Assembly (NCBI GenBank): GCA_014607495.2
Contig: CP053161.1
Coordinates: 1,054,001 to 1,118,000, forward strand
DNA from: Carposina sasakii
Taxonomy: Eukaryota; Arthropoda; Insecta; Lepidoptera; Carposinidae
Direction of reading: 5' to 3'
Length of the DNA: 64,000 bases
Part shown: one piece after another, positions 10,454 through 20,739 of the stretch
Layout: every line of letters starts with the position of its first letter
How positions within the stretch are numbered: the first letter of the stretch is position 1
Program-made: the position numbers and the translations under genes
Notes under the pieces: generated by a model
The model's input: the letters and a program-made list of their open reading frames with translations, nothing else
Databases searched by the model: none
Told to the model about the DNA's origin: nothing

Positions 10454-11521
10454 ATGAGTTTGTGGGTTGACAAGCATCGACCGAGAGATCTTATGAAGTT
10501 AGATTACCACAAAGACCAAGCAAGTCGTCTCAAAAATTTAGTGCAACAAAGTGACTTTCCCCATCTCCTTATTTACGGACCCTCAGGCGCCGGCAAGAAG
10601 ACTCGTGTTATGTGCTTACTGAGGGAACTTTATGGATCTGGAATCGAACGCTTAAGGCAAGAAACCATGCACTTTACCACGCCATCCAATAAGAAAATAG
10701 AAATTATGACTGTTAGCAGTAACTACCACATTGAGGTTAATCCAACGGATGTTGGTATTCATGACCGTGTTGTTATCATGGATTTGGTCAAGAATGTAGC
10801 ACAAACTCATCAGATAGATTCATCAGGGCAGCGTGAATTTAAAGTTGTTATTCTGAATGAAGTAGATGACCTTACAAAAGATGCACAACATGCATTGCGT
10901 CGAACGATGGAAAAATATGTTTCTACTTGTCGCCTTATATTGATCGCAAACTCAATATCAAGAGTTATACCAGCTATAAGATCGCGTTGTTTGACTGTTA
11001 GAGTTCCAGCTCCAAGTGAGAGTGAAATTGCTTCAGTATTGCATTTAGTATGTAAGAAAGAATGTTTAAATTTGCCATCAGAGTTGGCCATGCGTATTGC
11101 CAAATGTGCTGATCGGAATCTAAGGCGAGCTCTACTAATGTGTGAGGCTTGTAAAGTTCAGCAGTACCCTTTTACAGCAGACCAAAAAGTACCTGAACCA
11201 GACTGGCAACAATTTATCAAAGAAACTGCATCAATGATATTATCGGAACAGTCCCCAAAGAAACTCGGAGAAGTCAGACAAAAGTTGTATGAGTTAATAA
11301 TACATGGTGTACCACCAGATATGATTTTTTCAGGCCTATTGAGGGAATTGGTTCGTAATTGTGATATGGCTATGAAATGCCAAGTTGCCAGCCATGCTGC
11401 TCGCTATGAGCATAGGATGAGATTAGGGAATAAGCCAATATTTCATTTAGAGGCATTTGTAGCCAAATTTATGGCGATATACAAAAAATTCATGGAGGAA
11501 TCGCTTGGTGATGCATTTTAA
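10454..11521 (+). CDS. RFC3: Replication factor C subunit 3 (clamp loader, RfC38 type)
   Basis: A 355-residue AAA+ clamp-loader subunit that helps load PCNA at primer-template junctions in the nucleus. The N-terminus SLWVDKHRPRDL is typical of RFC subunits. The Walker A variant YGPSGAGKKT lies at about 41-50; the Walker B position reads VVILNEVDDL (131-140), and the SRC arginine-finger motif is IRSRCL (175-180). The family signature KDAQHALRRTMEKY is intact, followed by LLMCEACKVQQYPFTADQ, and the C-terminal collar ends with HLEAFVAKFMAIYKKFMEE. Length equals the usual ~356 residues. There are no introns in the coding region, unlike the neighbouring genes; there is no adjacent poly(A) tract that would mark a recent retrocopy. 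A plus-strand AATAAA lies at 11678. The gene converges on the takeout-like gene starting at 16908. Confidence 0.97.
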   Translation: MSLWVDKHRPRDLMKLDYHKDQASRLKNLVQQSDFPHLLIYGPSGAGKKTRVMCLLRELYGSGIERLRQETMHFTTPSNKKIEIMTVSSNYHIEVNPTDVGIHDRVVIMDLVKNVAQTHQIDSSGQREFKVVILNEVDDLTKDAQHALRRTMEKYVSTCRLILIANSISRVIPAIRSRCLTVRVPAPSESEIASVLHLVCKKECLNLPSELAMRIAKCADRNLRRALLMCEACKVQQYPFTADQKVPEPDWQQFIKETASMILSEQSPKKLGEVRQKLYELIIHGVPPDMIFSGLLRELVRNCDMAMKCQVASHAARYEHRMRLGNKPIFHLEAFVAKFMAIYKKFMEESLGDAF

Positions 11522-11858
11522 ATGTATGTTTTTATTAAGTTTTAAGGGTGTATTCATTTAAAACATTATTTTTTCATATTTTCTATTTGTTTCCGTTTTT
11601 CAGTATATTTTATATAAACTAACACCGATTCCCAATTGGGTGAGGATTTTTTTCCATTTCTTTATTAATAATTTTATAATAAACTAACAAGTTTAGTATT
11701 TAAATGCTGTCCAGTCATACTGTACATAAAACATTACTGATTGATAAAAATCTCTCCCTTCACTAACATATTAAAGTGAAGAAAAACATTTTTCTTATCC
11801 AGTGACACTTCTCACAAAAATATCTCCTAAGTAACATTGACAAATTATATACAAATCT
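11522..11858. other. Convergent 3' untranslated region between RFC3 and takeout-like gene 1
   Basis: The 337 bases between the two stop codons hold AATAAA on the plus strand at 11678-11683 and its reverse complement TTTATT at 11661-11666. These would be the poly(A) signals of RFC3 and of the minus-strand gene respectively, so the two transcripts probably overlap at their 3' ends. Confidence 0.5.
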
Positions 11859-14800
11859 TTAATAATATTTGTAATAATTCCTGACTGCTATAATATTAGC
11901 AAAATGTCTAAAATTGTCTACAACAGTATGCAGTACTGCAGCAGCTATCTCATTGGTCAGGTGATCGAGAATTGTAGGCTTCAGTTCTAGGACTTTTCCA
12001 ATCAGAGTTGAATTAAAGGTATCTGTAACAAAAAAGACATTTTGTAGGTGCCAAAAGGAAGGAGATTTTTTATTTTTGTTATCTTTTTTTATTAAACACT
12101 AGTGGACGCCTGCGACTCCGTCTGTGTGGACTACAAAAAAACAAAATATCAAATAAAAAACAATCAGACAAAAATTACAAAAATCTATTGCATTGATAAA
12201 GGTATTCTTTAATATTATTTCTTATTTATCTTCCATGTACAGATAGCGATCCGTTACATTTTTGTTATATGTATAGATTATTTAACACATAATTATATCT
12301 TCTACATAGGTATAATATAAACTTCTATAAGTTTTTCTATCTATCTATAAGTAAGAATATTTCACCACATAAACACTGACACTAACTACAGTTGCTAACT
12401 ACTGTAACAAAAAAATCTTAATCACTTTGCTTAAAGTGCATTTCATTGAAACTGCATTAAATAGTTCCCACAAACGATGGTGCTAGTTGCTGTGTACATA
12501 GCAACTTTTTGCTATCTACTAATGTACAAACAAATGCTGGTTCCAAAATTAAAATAGTTTTCCATTGCTTGTACAGTACACCTTCATACCGCTATTGGCT
12601 ATTATTTGTCAACCTATGATTAAGACTACCTACCTACACCAAATCGACTTAATACATGTACCCCTTTTGTTACATCCTGTATAACAAAACGATAACTAAG
12701 GGTCTGCAATTCAACTGCAAGTCGACTGCAAAATTGCAGTTCTGCCTCAGGATTACGTAGCTTTTTTTTTACAATTAGATAGGCAAACATTTGACCGCCA
12801 TCGTGCCTGATTTTAAGCAAGATGCGGCCTAAGGTGGTACATGTATGCCTAGAAAGTACCTAGCTATTTACTCTAGCTTTGAAGAGACCAATGTTGTAGT
12901 ACTCGGGAAATACATCGGCAGGAAGTGCATTCCACTCCTTAGCCGTTCGCATTAAAAACGAGTTAGCATAACGTTTGGTGCGGATGGGTGGGATATCAAC
13001 AACTTGCAGTAGCAAAGCCGAAGCAGCGCGATCGCGATAATTGAGAATGTGTGTGCGCGGGGCGCGCGAGGTCGCCTCGCTCTCTTTACGCGCACGCACA
13101 GTCAATTATCGCAATCGCGCTGCTTCGGCTTTGCTATTGCAAATTAGGTAATCAGGGGGCCGATGCAGTTTGATTGCAGTTGGCACGACCGTAATGAAAC
13201 TGCAAGCCAACTGCAATCAAACTGCACATTGACGTGCAGTTGGCTGGCAATTTCATTGCAGTTGTGTCAACTGCATCGGAACTTCAATTTTGCAGTTGAA
13301 TTGCAGTCCGTGTGTCTTTACCCTTAAGTGCAAGTCTGTTTAAATGTAAATCTTCCTATGACGAACGATTCTGACGCCTTTGAAATTAATAAAACAGGAT
13401 AACAAAGAGGCTCAAAACATCCGCGAATAATTAGAGCAAAGTGAAACAAGCCGTTTGTTACCATCAGTGGCAGATTCCGAAATGATAAATGGGTACAATG
13501 TAGAGGGAGAAAGTTCTCCTAAAAAAATACCTACACCAAGGACTCCCCTTTGTTATCTTGTGCCTTCAGTTAGGTAGGTATTACAGTAGATACCTACTTA
13601 GCTAGTACTTACTGGGCTCTAAAAAGAAAGTAGGAGTTCTTAAATTCCGCAAAGCTATTCGCTCTTGACCTATGTGAATGTAGTCCTCGTTGTCAAATCC
13701 GCGCTCGCCAGTCCAGCCATATGTGACGTTGCTCTCCACTTCATCTGAAATCAAACTGGGTGGTTACGTGGTTACATATAGATCTATCTCATTGAGAGCT
13801 TCACTTCCGGTATGCACGTAAGTATTTGGTTGCCACTATCAAGTTGTAGGCGTAGGTAAGTAGGTACTTACTTTGTTGTAGGTACCTACCTAATTACCAA
13901 CTTCATGAAATGTCACAGATTTCATCCGTCGTCGCGTCGATGTTTTTGCTTGACCGTGGCCATAAGACGGTATAAACGATGTTATTTATGTTGTGAATAT
14001 GCGATTTACGAATATTAGGCAACTAGTGGACGCCCGCGACTCCGTACGCGTGGAATACAGAAAAAACTAAATGTCGAAATTATCCGGGATAAAAACATTT
14101 TCCCGGGATAAAAAGTATATGTTATATGCTAAGCTAGCCTATATGTTAAGTGGGACCTGTCACAACATATTCCTGAAAACTGCATCGAAATCGGTTCAGC
14201 CGTTTCTGAGATTAGCGTGCACAAACGCACAGACAAACAGAAAAAAATCCAAAAATCTTTTTTTTGGGTACTATTGCGTTGATAAAGGTCTCCTATAATA
14301 TATCTTCCATGTACAGACAGCGATCCGTTACATTTTTATTATATGTATACAGGGTGTAACAGAAAGGGTATGTTAAGCGAAAAGCTATGTAAATAGCCCA
14401 CTATAGAGATCCTATTTCCAAAATTTGAGACTCTAAATCATATTTTTATTTTTCAAGATTGTATGGACATTCCTGAGTTGATTCTGAATTCTTCATACTA
14501 TCTGGAAAAATATAAATGTGAATTTGAGTCTGAAATTTTGGAAATAGGTTCTCTATAGTGGGCTATTTACATAGCTTTTCGCTTAACATAGCCTTTCTGT
14601 TACACCCTGTAGATGAGCATGCCTAACATTATAATTATATTCACTATGGGTGCGCCCACCAATACAATTTCATTTATTATAATTATAGGCAAGTAGATAC
14701 ATAGATTGTAGACAGGTAAAAGTAGGTAGGAACTAGTACTTACAATCGATAGTTATAGTTGCTATATATGGGTCGAGGAGCACTCCTGAAGTCATCACTA

Positions 14801-16908
14801 TTTCTCCTTTAGCATGGAAAATGGTAGAGAACATCACGCTGCTTTTGCCTCCCTCCAAGTTGAATCTAGAAACAAATTATATCTTATAAGACATTTTCGG
14901 GTTTGTGGATTAAGCCCTTCATGTGTCTGTGATTTTAATAACAAATAGGTAGGTAGGTACATACTCCATTCCATTAATACTGATGCTATTGAAAGTATCT
15001 ACACACCTAAATCTGTGACCCACCTAGACGCGAACAAATTGTACCAAGAGATGGCGCTAGTTGCCTATGTTTGACTAAAATTTATCTGTGTTATTCTATG
15101 AAACGAACTCTACCTCCGATCAACCAGTTTGGTCCATCTGGCACCCGTAACATTAACTCTTCTCATCATAAACGACAGCTGATCTTCTGGTAGATTGACT
15201 GCCACACTCTCCACTATGGTTGGGTCGACGGGCTTCATGCCAAGGTATCCGGCGTCCATGAGGAAGAAGAACGTCCTTATACCTCGGCGAAGGCAGATTA
15301 CGTTGTCGGCATAGCATGTCGGGAATGGAAGAGGCGGTTGGGCTGGAATATGGTTAATACAGTCTAGGTACTTATAAATTGCAGTCAATTTCGTCGTGGT
15401 AGGTAGGTAAGTCAATAGGTCGTGAACATAGAGCACGGGTAGTGTCTATTTGATAGCTAGACATCTACTTATTAAGTGCACCAGAAATAAGTCAATTCGC
15501 TGATTAGTTAGGCAGTTCAGTTTTATTAGGTACAAATATTTTAAATAAATTAGTAGATATAACAAAGCATACGTTTTTAGGTTTGCTCATATGATCTTGT
15601 CATTTGTGCCCCGTTTCAATTTGATGTTTCTTTACAAATTGGGGGTAGATATAAGGTCCGCAGACTAACTTGAAACCTTTTGTAAATATTTTTGTAAAGG
15701 TTAACAATTAATAGGTTCTTGTTTGCTGAATTACCTAACTTAAATACAACTATTTTATTAAGTAGGTTGGTAAGGTAGATACCTAATATAAGTTTGGTAC
15801 CGAGGTTTCTGTTTAATTAAGACTCTGATTAAGGGTTCGTTTCTGGAAAGTTATAAACCCACAATTAGTAGATACTAAAGTTAATATTGTGAAAAGTTGG
15901 AAACCAAACTGTATCAAACTTGTTTTCAGACTCACCTGCTGATGCTAACAGGATAAAATAGGTACCTACTATTTACTCTTTGACAAGCAACTAACTACAG
16001 AGGAGTTAATTTAAAAAGGATAAAGTTTCTATACCTACCTACTACAAATTAGGTACATTGACACCTCTGCTCTAGCACACACTCATAGTGTCAATAATAC
16101 ATTAGGTATTTATGAGTAGGTAGGTATCATAATATCGACTGCGGCTGTTAACATTGTCGGAATTGAAAACTTTAAATTTTCATTCCGAGGAGGTGGGCAG
16201 CAGCGTCTCCCGTGCTGGCAACATAGTCCAAATCAGACAGCGGTCACCAACCCGCCTGCCTAGAGCGTGGTGACTATGGGCAAAAAACCCCCATGGCAGT
16301 AACCTTGTGGCGTGCTCTGGGAGAGGCCTACGTCCAGCAGTGGACTGCAAAAGGCTGACTACGATGTGTCAGATCCCAAATTCGTAATTGTTTTGCGTCA
16401 GATGTACCTACCACAACCTACATTATTATCTGCTCGTGGTCGGCATAGACTATCAGATATAGTAGTACCGACATTATTATTTCTACATTGAGGCCTAATA
16501 ATGTGGTAGGTATGTAACATTTTTACACTTTCCATCCATTTTCCAATAATAATTGCACTTTTTTTTATCTCACAATATTTTAAAGTAAGTACCTTCAAAG
16601 GTACATTCAAAACTATTGCATAATACTTTCGTGGCGGTACTAGGTCTCACGTCAATTTTATTCACGTTTAAAACTATACCGCCGCAGGTACCGACTGTAA
16701 AAGTGCAATTTTTTCAGGTAGATATTGTTTTCTCTTCGGGGTTAAAAAATACGCTTTCCAATATTAATATAGATAGGCTGCTGAAGAAATTCAGAAGGCT
16801 GCTGGTAAATTACTTACTTGGCTCAAAATTGCTCTTAAAATTAAACTGTCCATAGCAAAGTCCGATCAGTGAACTGAACAAAACTGCACTAAAGCTCCGA
16901 AATAACAT
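11859..16908 (-). CDS. Takeout / juvenile-hormone-binding-protein family protein 1, five exons
   Basis: Predicted secreted lipid carrier of the JHBP/takeout family (245 residues). Exons: 16908-16818, 15342-15114, 14865-14744, 13744-13613 and 12022-11859, all with GT-AG borders and matching phases (1, 2, 1, 1). The first exon encodes a signal peptide (MLFRSFSAVLFSSLIGLCYG). The second has the N-terminal cysteine pair C-x5-C (TCYADNVIC) and the family segment MKPVDPTIVESVAVNLPEDQ; the third contains SSVMFSTIFHAKGEIVMTSG; the last is an amphipathic C-terminal helix, NEIAAAVLHTVVDNFRHFA, ending NYYKYY. Length fits the family (about 240-250). The ligand cannot be told from sequence. Introns are full of MITEs and SINE-like repeats. 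The second family member lies at 23053-25834 in the same orientation. Confidence 0.85.
12099..12279 (+). repeat. Dispersed repeat family A, internally deleted copy
   Basis: Begins CTAGTGGACGCCTGCGACTC and ends ACAGATAGCGATCCGTTACA. The centre found in full copies (CCGGGATAAAAACATTTTCC, ATCGAAATCGGTTCAGCCG) is missing. Confidence 0.7.
12860..13005 (-). pseudogene. Non-LTR retrotransposon ORF2 C-terminal fragment
   Basis: The minus strand reads RTKRYANSFLMRTAKEWNAL followed by PADVFPEYYNIGLFKARVNS and stop. This is the familiar end of jockey/CR1-type reverse transcriptase proteins (S-F-x-R-T-A-x-x-W-N-x-L-P, then Y-N-x-x-x-F-K-x-x-V). Only about 48 codons remain. Confidence 0.7.
13002..13144. 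repeat. GC-rich palindromic foldback element, copy 2
   Basis: Arms AGCAAAGCCGAAGCAGCGCG and its inverse CGCGCTGCTTCGGCTTTGCT flank a loop of CG/TG-rich sequence (GTGTGTGCGCGGGGCGCGCG). Arm length is about 34 bases with only a few mismatches. Related to 895-985. Confidence 0.8.
14024..14345 (+). repeat. Dispersed repeat family A, full copy
   Basis: CTAGTGGACGCCCGCGACTC, CGGGATAAAAACATTTTCCC, GTTAAGTGGGACCTGTCACA, ATCGAAATCGGTTCAGCCGT, GCACAAACGCACAGACAAAC, and a tail CAGACAGCGATCCGTTACAT. The middle portion resembles the 3' ends of RTE-type elements (ATCGGTTCAGCCGTTT...). I read it as a SINE-like, RTE-mobilised family; six further copies or pieces lie in the window. Confidence 0.75.
14348..14611. 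mobile_element. 264-bp palindromic MITE (ACAGGGTGTAACAGAAAGGG family), copy 1
   Basis: The termini TACAGGGTGTAACAGAAAGG and CCTTTCTGTTACACCCTGTA are inverted repeats. The arms continue inward through TTAAGCGAAAAGCTATGTAA and GCCCACTATAGAGA, so nearly the whole element folds back. The flanking TA suggests a mariner-like TA target. Other copies: 18668-18920 and the one split by the Gypsy element (30962-31185 plus 38588-38632). Confidence 0.85.
16160..16370 (+). repeat. Dispersed LINE 3'-tail fragment (GTCCAGCAGTGGACTGCAA)
   Basis: GGTCACCAACCCGCCTGCC, CGTGGTGACTATGGGCAAAA, TTGTGGCGTGCTCTGGGAGA and GGCCTACGTCCAGCAGTGGA are in the same order as at 27070-27150 and 47370-47462. It is the wording of the 3' end of lepidopteran non-LTR elements. 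It lies in intron 1 of takeout-like gene 1. Confidence 0.65.
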
Positions 16909-17929
16909 CCTGCATTCACTAATCGCAAACGAGTTCTGGTTGAATTTTTCAAATATTTTATACTTTACTTATTTCTTTAAACCGGTGTTAGGTTCGAACT
17001 CCTTTTTGGTATTCTGGGGGTGTGCGTGCCATCCTTGAATAAATAAAAACAACAAGTACAAGGACAAAGCAAACATAAGAATTAAAGTTTTGGTTACCGG
17101 AAACCCTTTTTGTTTACTTTTGATTTTTTGTTTTAGGATTCAATTAGAATATAACTTTATGAGACAGGTTACCTTAGCGTATACACAGGGTGTCCAAAAA
17201 ATAATGGCAATTGTAATTCCAGAGATAAACCACTCCTATATTCCGACGTTACCGAACAACTTACATGGGAGTGCCTTCATTGACTACTCCCTATCAGCCC
17301 TTCTGTTCTAATTGCTTAGTTCAGTATCTATTAGTCTTACAGTAATCTTTTCCGACTTATACCAATAAACCCTGGTTCTTGACACAGAAAACTACCTGGG
17401 TACCTAACTACCGAGTTATCGATTGGGGCTTCGGTTCTCTTTACCGGATTTATTGACCAAGAGCTCTACATTTTATCATTACATTAATATAGTCGATGTG
17501 AAAGTGTTATTTCGATGTGAAGCCCCAGCAACGATATTACCTAAACAGGCGCCTATTTAAAATCCTATCCAAAAGAACGCCGGATATTACGCAGATTCGT
17601 TTGATCGCTGCAATTAAATGGATTATAAAAAAAACGCTTACAGACGACAATAAATTTCCAGAACAGATTATCCTGACAAATTCAACCCAATTAGTCAAAG
17701 TGCGGACGACCTTTTTGGGAGCATTGGGATTGGATCTTTTTACAAAGAGATAAACGAAACAAACACTCTTTTCGTTATTCAATTTGGGATTGTAACAATA
17801 GTACCTATTTCAATCGGCATGTTCGAGGGCCAGACAAACAATCTTTAGGTAGGTACTTATGTGTATTTCTGAAAATAATTGGAACAAAATGTGTAGGTAT
17901 CTAAAATTCATAGTAATTCATCATCATCA
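16909..17929. other. Upstream region of takeout-like gene 1, no gene seen
   Basis: This would include the promoter of the minus-strand gene starting at 16908. The open frames at 17090-17311 and 17517-17753 have no recognisable family motif. 17188-17300 reads like a low-complexity repeat relic (ACAGGGTGTCCAAAAAATAA). I cannot place a TATA box with confidence. Confidence 0.3.
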
Positions 17930-18267
17930 TTTACAGCCCTGAGAAGTCCACTGTTGGACATAGGCCTCCCCTAACAACCTCCACTCCGACCGGTCGGAAG
18001 CAGCCTGCATCCAACCGATGCCCGCGACCTTGGCCAGGTCGTCCGTCCACCACGCGGGTGGCCTTCCCACGCTGCGCTTGCCGATACGTGGTATCCACTC
18101 TAGAAACCCAGGTAAACATACTCGTCAACAACTTCGAGCATCGAGCTCCCAACCAGTACAGGAGTGGGCGATACATGGACGTTCGACATGATCTTCGTCT
18201 TGTCCATGTTCATCTTCAGGCCCACCTGTTGGGAGACTCGATTAAGGCCATCCAGCATTGTGCATAG
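17930..18267 (-). pseudogene. Internally deleted non-LTR retrotransposon (RT palm/thumb joined to C-terminus)
   Basis: From the right, the minus strand encodes MLDGLNRVSQQVGLKMNMDK then TKIMSNVHVSP...VVDEYVYL, the region just after the catalytic motif of jockey/R1-like reverse transcriptases. It is followed, with the intervening part lost, by KRSVGRPPAWWTDDLAKVAG and WMQAASDRSEWRLLGEAYVQ then QWT, the typical C-terminus. The tail GTAAATGATGATGATG follows. Frames do not join cleanly. Confidence 0.8.
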
Positions 18268-18667
18268 TAATTATTTTTAGTTAAATCGTACTTATCATTT
18301 TCTGCGATCTCTACACACTCAAGTCTTAAGAGTCGACAAAGTTAGCAGCAGTTAGTAGGTACCTTACTTAGTAGGAAAATGTAGGACTAATGATATTATA
18401 ATGTTTAAAATTTTAAAATGTTACACTCACGATATACTATAAAATGTCGTTGCACTGTAACTTGAAGCACAATGAATTCCCAGAACCCCTTATCTCATAC
18501 CGCAAAAAACTGTAATCTTAAAATGCAAAGACAGTCATCCTTCGTTGAACCGATGTTGAACGCACTTACTTATGCAAATGTGTCGACGAAATCAAAATAG
18601 TTGTTAAGTCCGGTTAAGTGTGATGTACTAAGCAGGAAGAATTCTGTACAAAATTCATACCTATATA

Positions 18668-18920
18668 TACAGGGTGTAACGGATAAGCGACGAGATATGA
18701 ATATATCCCACCAAAATGTACCTATGCACAAAATTTCGGTCTCGAAATCACATTTTTATTTTTCCACATAGTATGAAGAATTCCTAAACAACTCAGGAAT
18801 GTTCAGTCTTGAAAAATAAACATGTGATTTCGAGACTAAAATTTATAGGATATAGAAATAGACTCTCTATACTGGGCTATTAGCTTTTCGCTTAACGTAT
18901 GTACCTTTTATGTTTCTGTA
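18668..18920. mobile_element. Palindromic MITE (ACAGGGTGTAAC family), diverged copy
   Basis: Begins TACAGGGTGTAACGGATAAG; the far end reads TTAGCTTTTCGCTTAACGTA and then diverges. The centre keeps CTCGAAATCACATTTTTATT. Confidence 0.7.
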
Positions 18921-19166
18921 GGTATGTTGTTGTTGTGTTTCCGAAATGGGACACATGTAAATGTTCAGTGCATATCTACCAGCAAAAGAACGGAGTTGGT
19001 TAGTAATATCAGTCTTTTCTGTGTTTATTTATATTCTTATGTGTTTATAGCCTGTTGCTATATAGCCTATAGTCGTCCTTGATCAATGCTATCTAACACT
19101 GAAAGAACCAGTAGTTCCTGAGATTAGCGCGTTCAAACAAACAAAAAAAATCCAGTATTAAAATAT

Positions 19167-19490
19167 TAGTATAGATAGTGGACGCCCGCGACTCCGTCCG
19201 CGTGAACTACAGAGAAACAAAATGTCGAAATTAATCGGGATAAAAACATTTTCCCGAGATAAAATGTAGCCTATATGCTAAATGGGACCTGCCACAATAT
19301 ATTCCTGAAAACTGCATCGAAATCATTTCAGCCGTTTCTGAGATTAGCGTGCAAAAACGCACAGACAAACCGACAAACAAACAAAAATTTCAAAAATCAT
19401 TATTTTTGGTACTACTGCGTTGATAAAGGTCTCCTGTAATATTTTTTCTCATATATCTTCCATCTACAGACAGCGATCCGTTACATTTTA
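19167..19490 (+). repeat. Dispersed repeat family A, full copy
   Basis: TAGTGGACGCCCGCGACTCC through TCCATCTACAGACAGCGATC, collinear with 14024-14345. Confidence 0.75.
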
Positions 19491-19499
19491 AATTTGGAA

Positions 19500-20570
19500 G
19501 CGGAACTGAAACGTGGGCCAACTCCACTTTTTGCCATTTGTGAATACCTACCGTCAAAACTTTTAAACAACCCAACATCAAAACACAATAAACATGCCTG
19601 TCCTCACCATTAGGATAAAGAAATGATATATGTACTCGTATCGTTCATAATATGGATAGCGAATCAAAGGTGATATTTATTTGAATAATTTAATTTACCC
19701 AGAATTTACCTACATAACTCAGCACTCCAAAATTATCAGTATTGGGTTTAAATTATTTATTTGCTCAGCTTTTGATATCTTATGCGTGGGAAGGGCTAAC
19801 TTAGGTGGGTATCTTTCCACTTATGTGGATATGTAAGTATAATTTTCTCATGTATGTCGCCTCGCTGGATCTGGTACCATCACTATGAGAACAGCCACCG
19901 TAATACTATGAACCAAAGGGCATATTTTTATGTTTTTAAACTTACTTCTATATGTAGCCCCGCTATGCCAAGTGACTATGGAATCTCCTTCGTGATCTTG
20001 TAGTTGTGAATACCCTATTTTGGTAACACAGCTGTGTGTGTAGGTATCTATGTATTTTCCTGTAGGTAGTAACTAATATCTTTTTGCTTTAGGCCCTTGC
20101 CCACCCAGCATAGCAAAGGTTATCATTATCACCTTTTTGCAATATTAAATTAGAGCAAATATGCGAAATTAATAGTAACTAATCTAGGTATTTGGTTTGT
20201 TAACTAAATAGGTCATGAACAATATTAAATACGATTGATCATTAATTAGGTAGGTAAGTATTAATGAATCTTTACGTATCAACATTAAAATAAATATTGT
20301 TCTAAATAGGTAAAATAATAGTAAACAAATTACAATAATATGATTTATGACATTTATCAGTTTGAACCACTGTTTTATTAAAAATTTGTATTCTAAACTA
20401 CACATAATCTGAATTAGAGTTTTTATTCCAGAGAGTTCCTTATAGGAAAGCATATGAATATACCATAATGCTAGGCAGCCAAGTAAATAGCTTTGATTAT
20501 GTAAAAAGATTAACCCAAAACAAAAGTGAAAAAAAAATTAGAATTGTTTAACATTAATTAGTAACGCTGC
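19500..20570. other. AT-rich intergenic sequence with a fragment of a dispersed repeat
   Basis: 19960-20030 (TGGAATCTCCTTCGTGATCT...) resembles 3595-3660 (CTAAGATCTCCTTTATGATC) and 2070-2140 (TGGAATGTCCTTTACGATCC), one old dispersed family. Otherwise no gene is seen. Confidence 0.35.
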
Positions 20571-20717
20571 CTATTCAATAGGGTTGTATCGATCACGATT
20601 AATAGAGTGGAAGTGATGACCGACAGCGATGTTCACAATCTCTTTCCCCTTATTTACCCCTTGCTCTTGCATAATGTAAACGACCTTAGTGCCCTTCCCT
20701 AATTTGCTAGTTTCATC
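20571..20717 (-). CDS. Unidentified terminal coding exon (48 codons plus stop)
   Basis: The minus strand has an acceptor (ATATTTTAG) followed by an uninterrupted frame to a TAG stop: it starts DETSKLGKGTKVVYIMQEQG, continues VNKGKEIVNIAVGHHFHSIN and ends RDRYNPIE. The composition is that of a conserved globular protein rather than of the surrounding AT-rich DNA, and the frame is not part of any repeat seen here. I do not recognise the family. The exons upstream of it would lie at higher coordinates, where a LINE fragment, a family A repeat and the tandem array now sit, so the gene may be decayed or have a long intron. Confidence 0.45.
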   Translation of the reverse strand, partial: DETSKLGKGTKVVYIMQEQGVNKGKEIVNIAVGHHFHSINRDRYNPIE

Positions 20718-20739
20718 CTAAAATATTATACATATTATG

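Larger units (their letters stand above)
12697..13326. mobile_element. Foldback element rich in TGCAATTCAACTGCA, with nested insertions
   Basis: Left end TAAGGGTCTGCAATTCAACT and right end (inverted) TAAGGGTAAAG...CTGCAATTCAACTGCA. GCAGTTG-type motifs recur throughout both arms. Between the arms lie a LINE C-terminal fragment and a GC-rich palindrome, so this is a nested insertion inside intron 4 of takeout-like gene 1. Confidence 0.65.
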
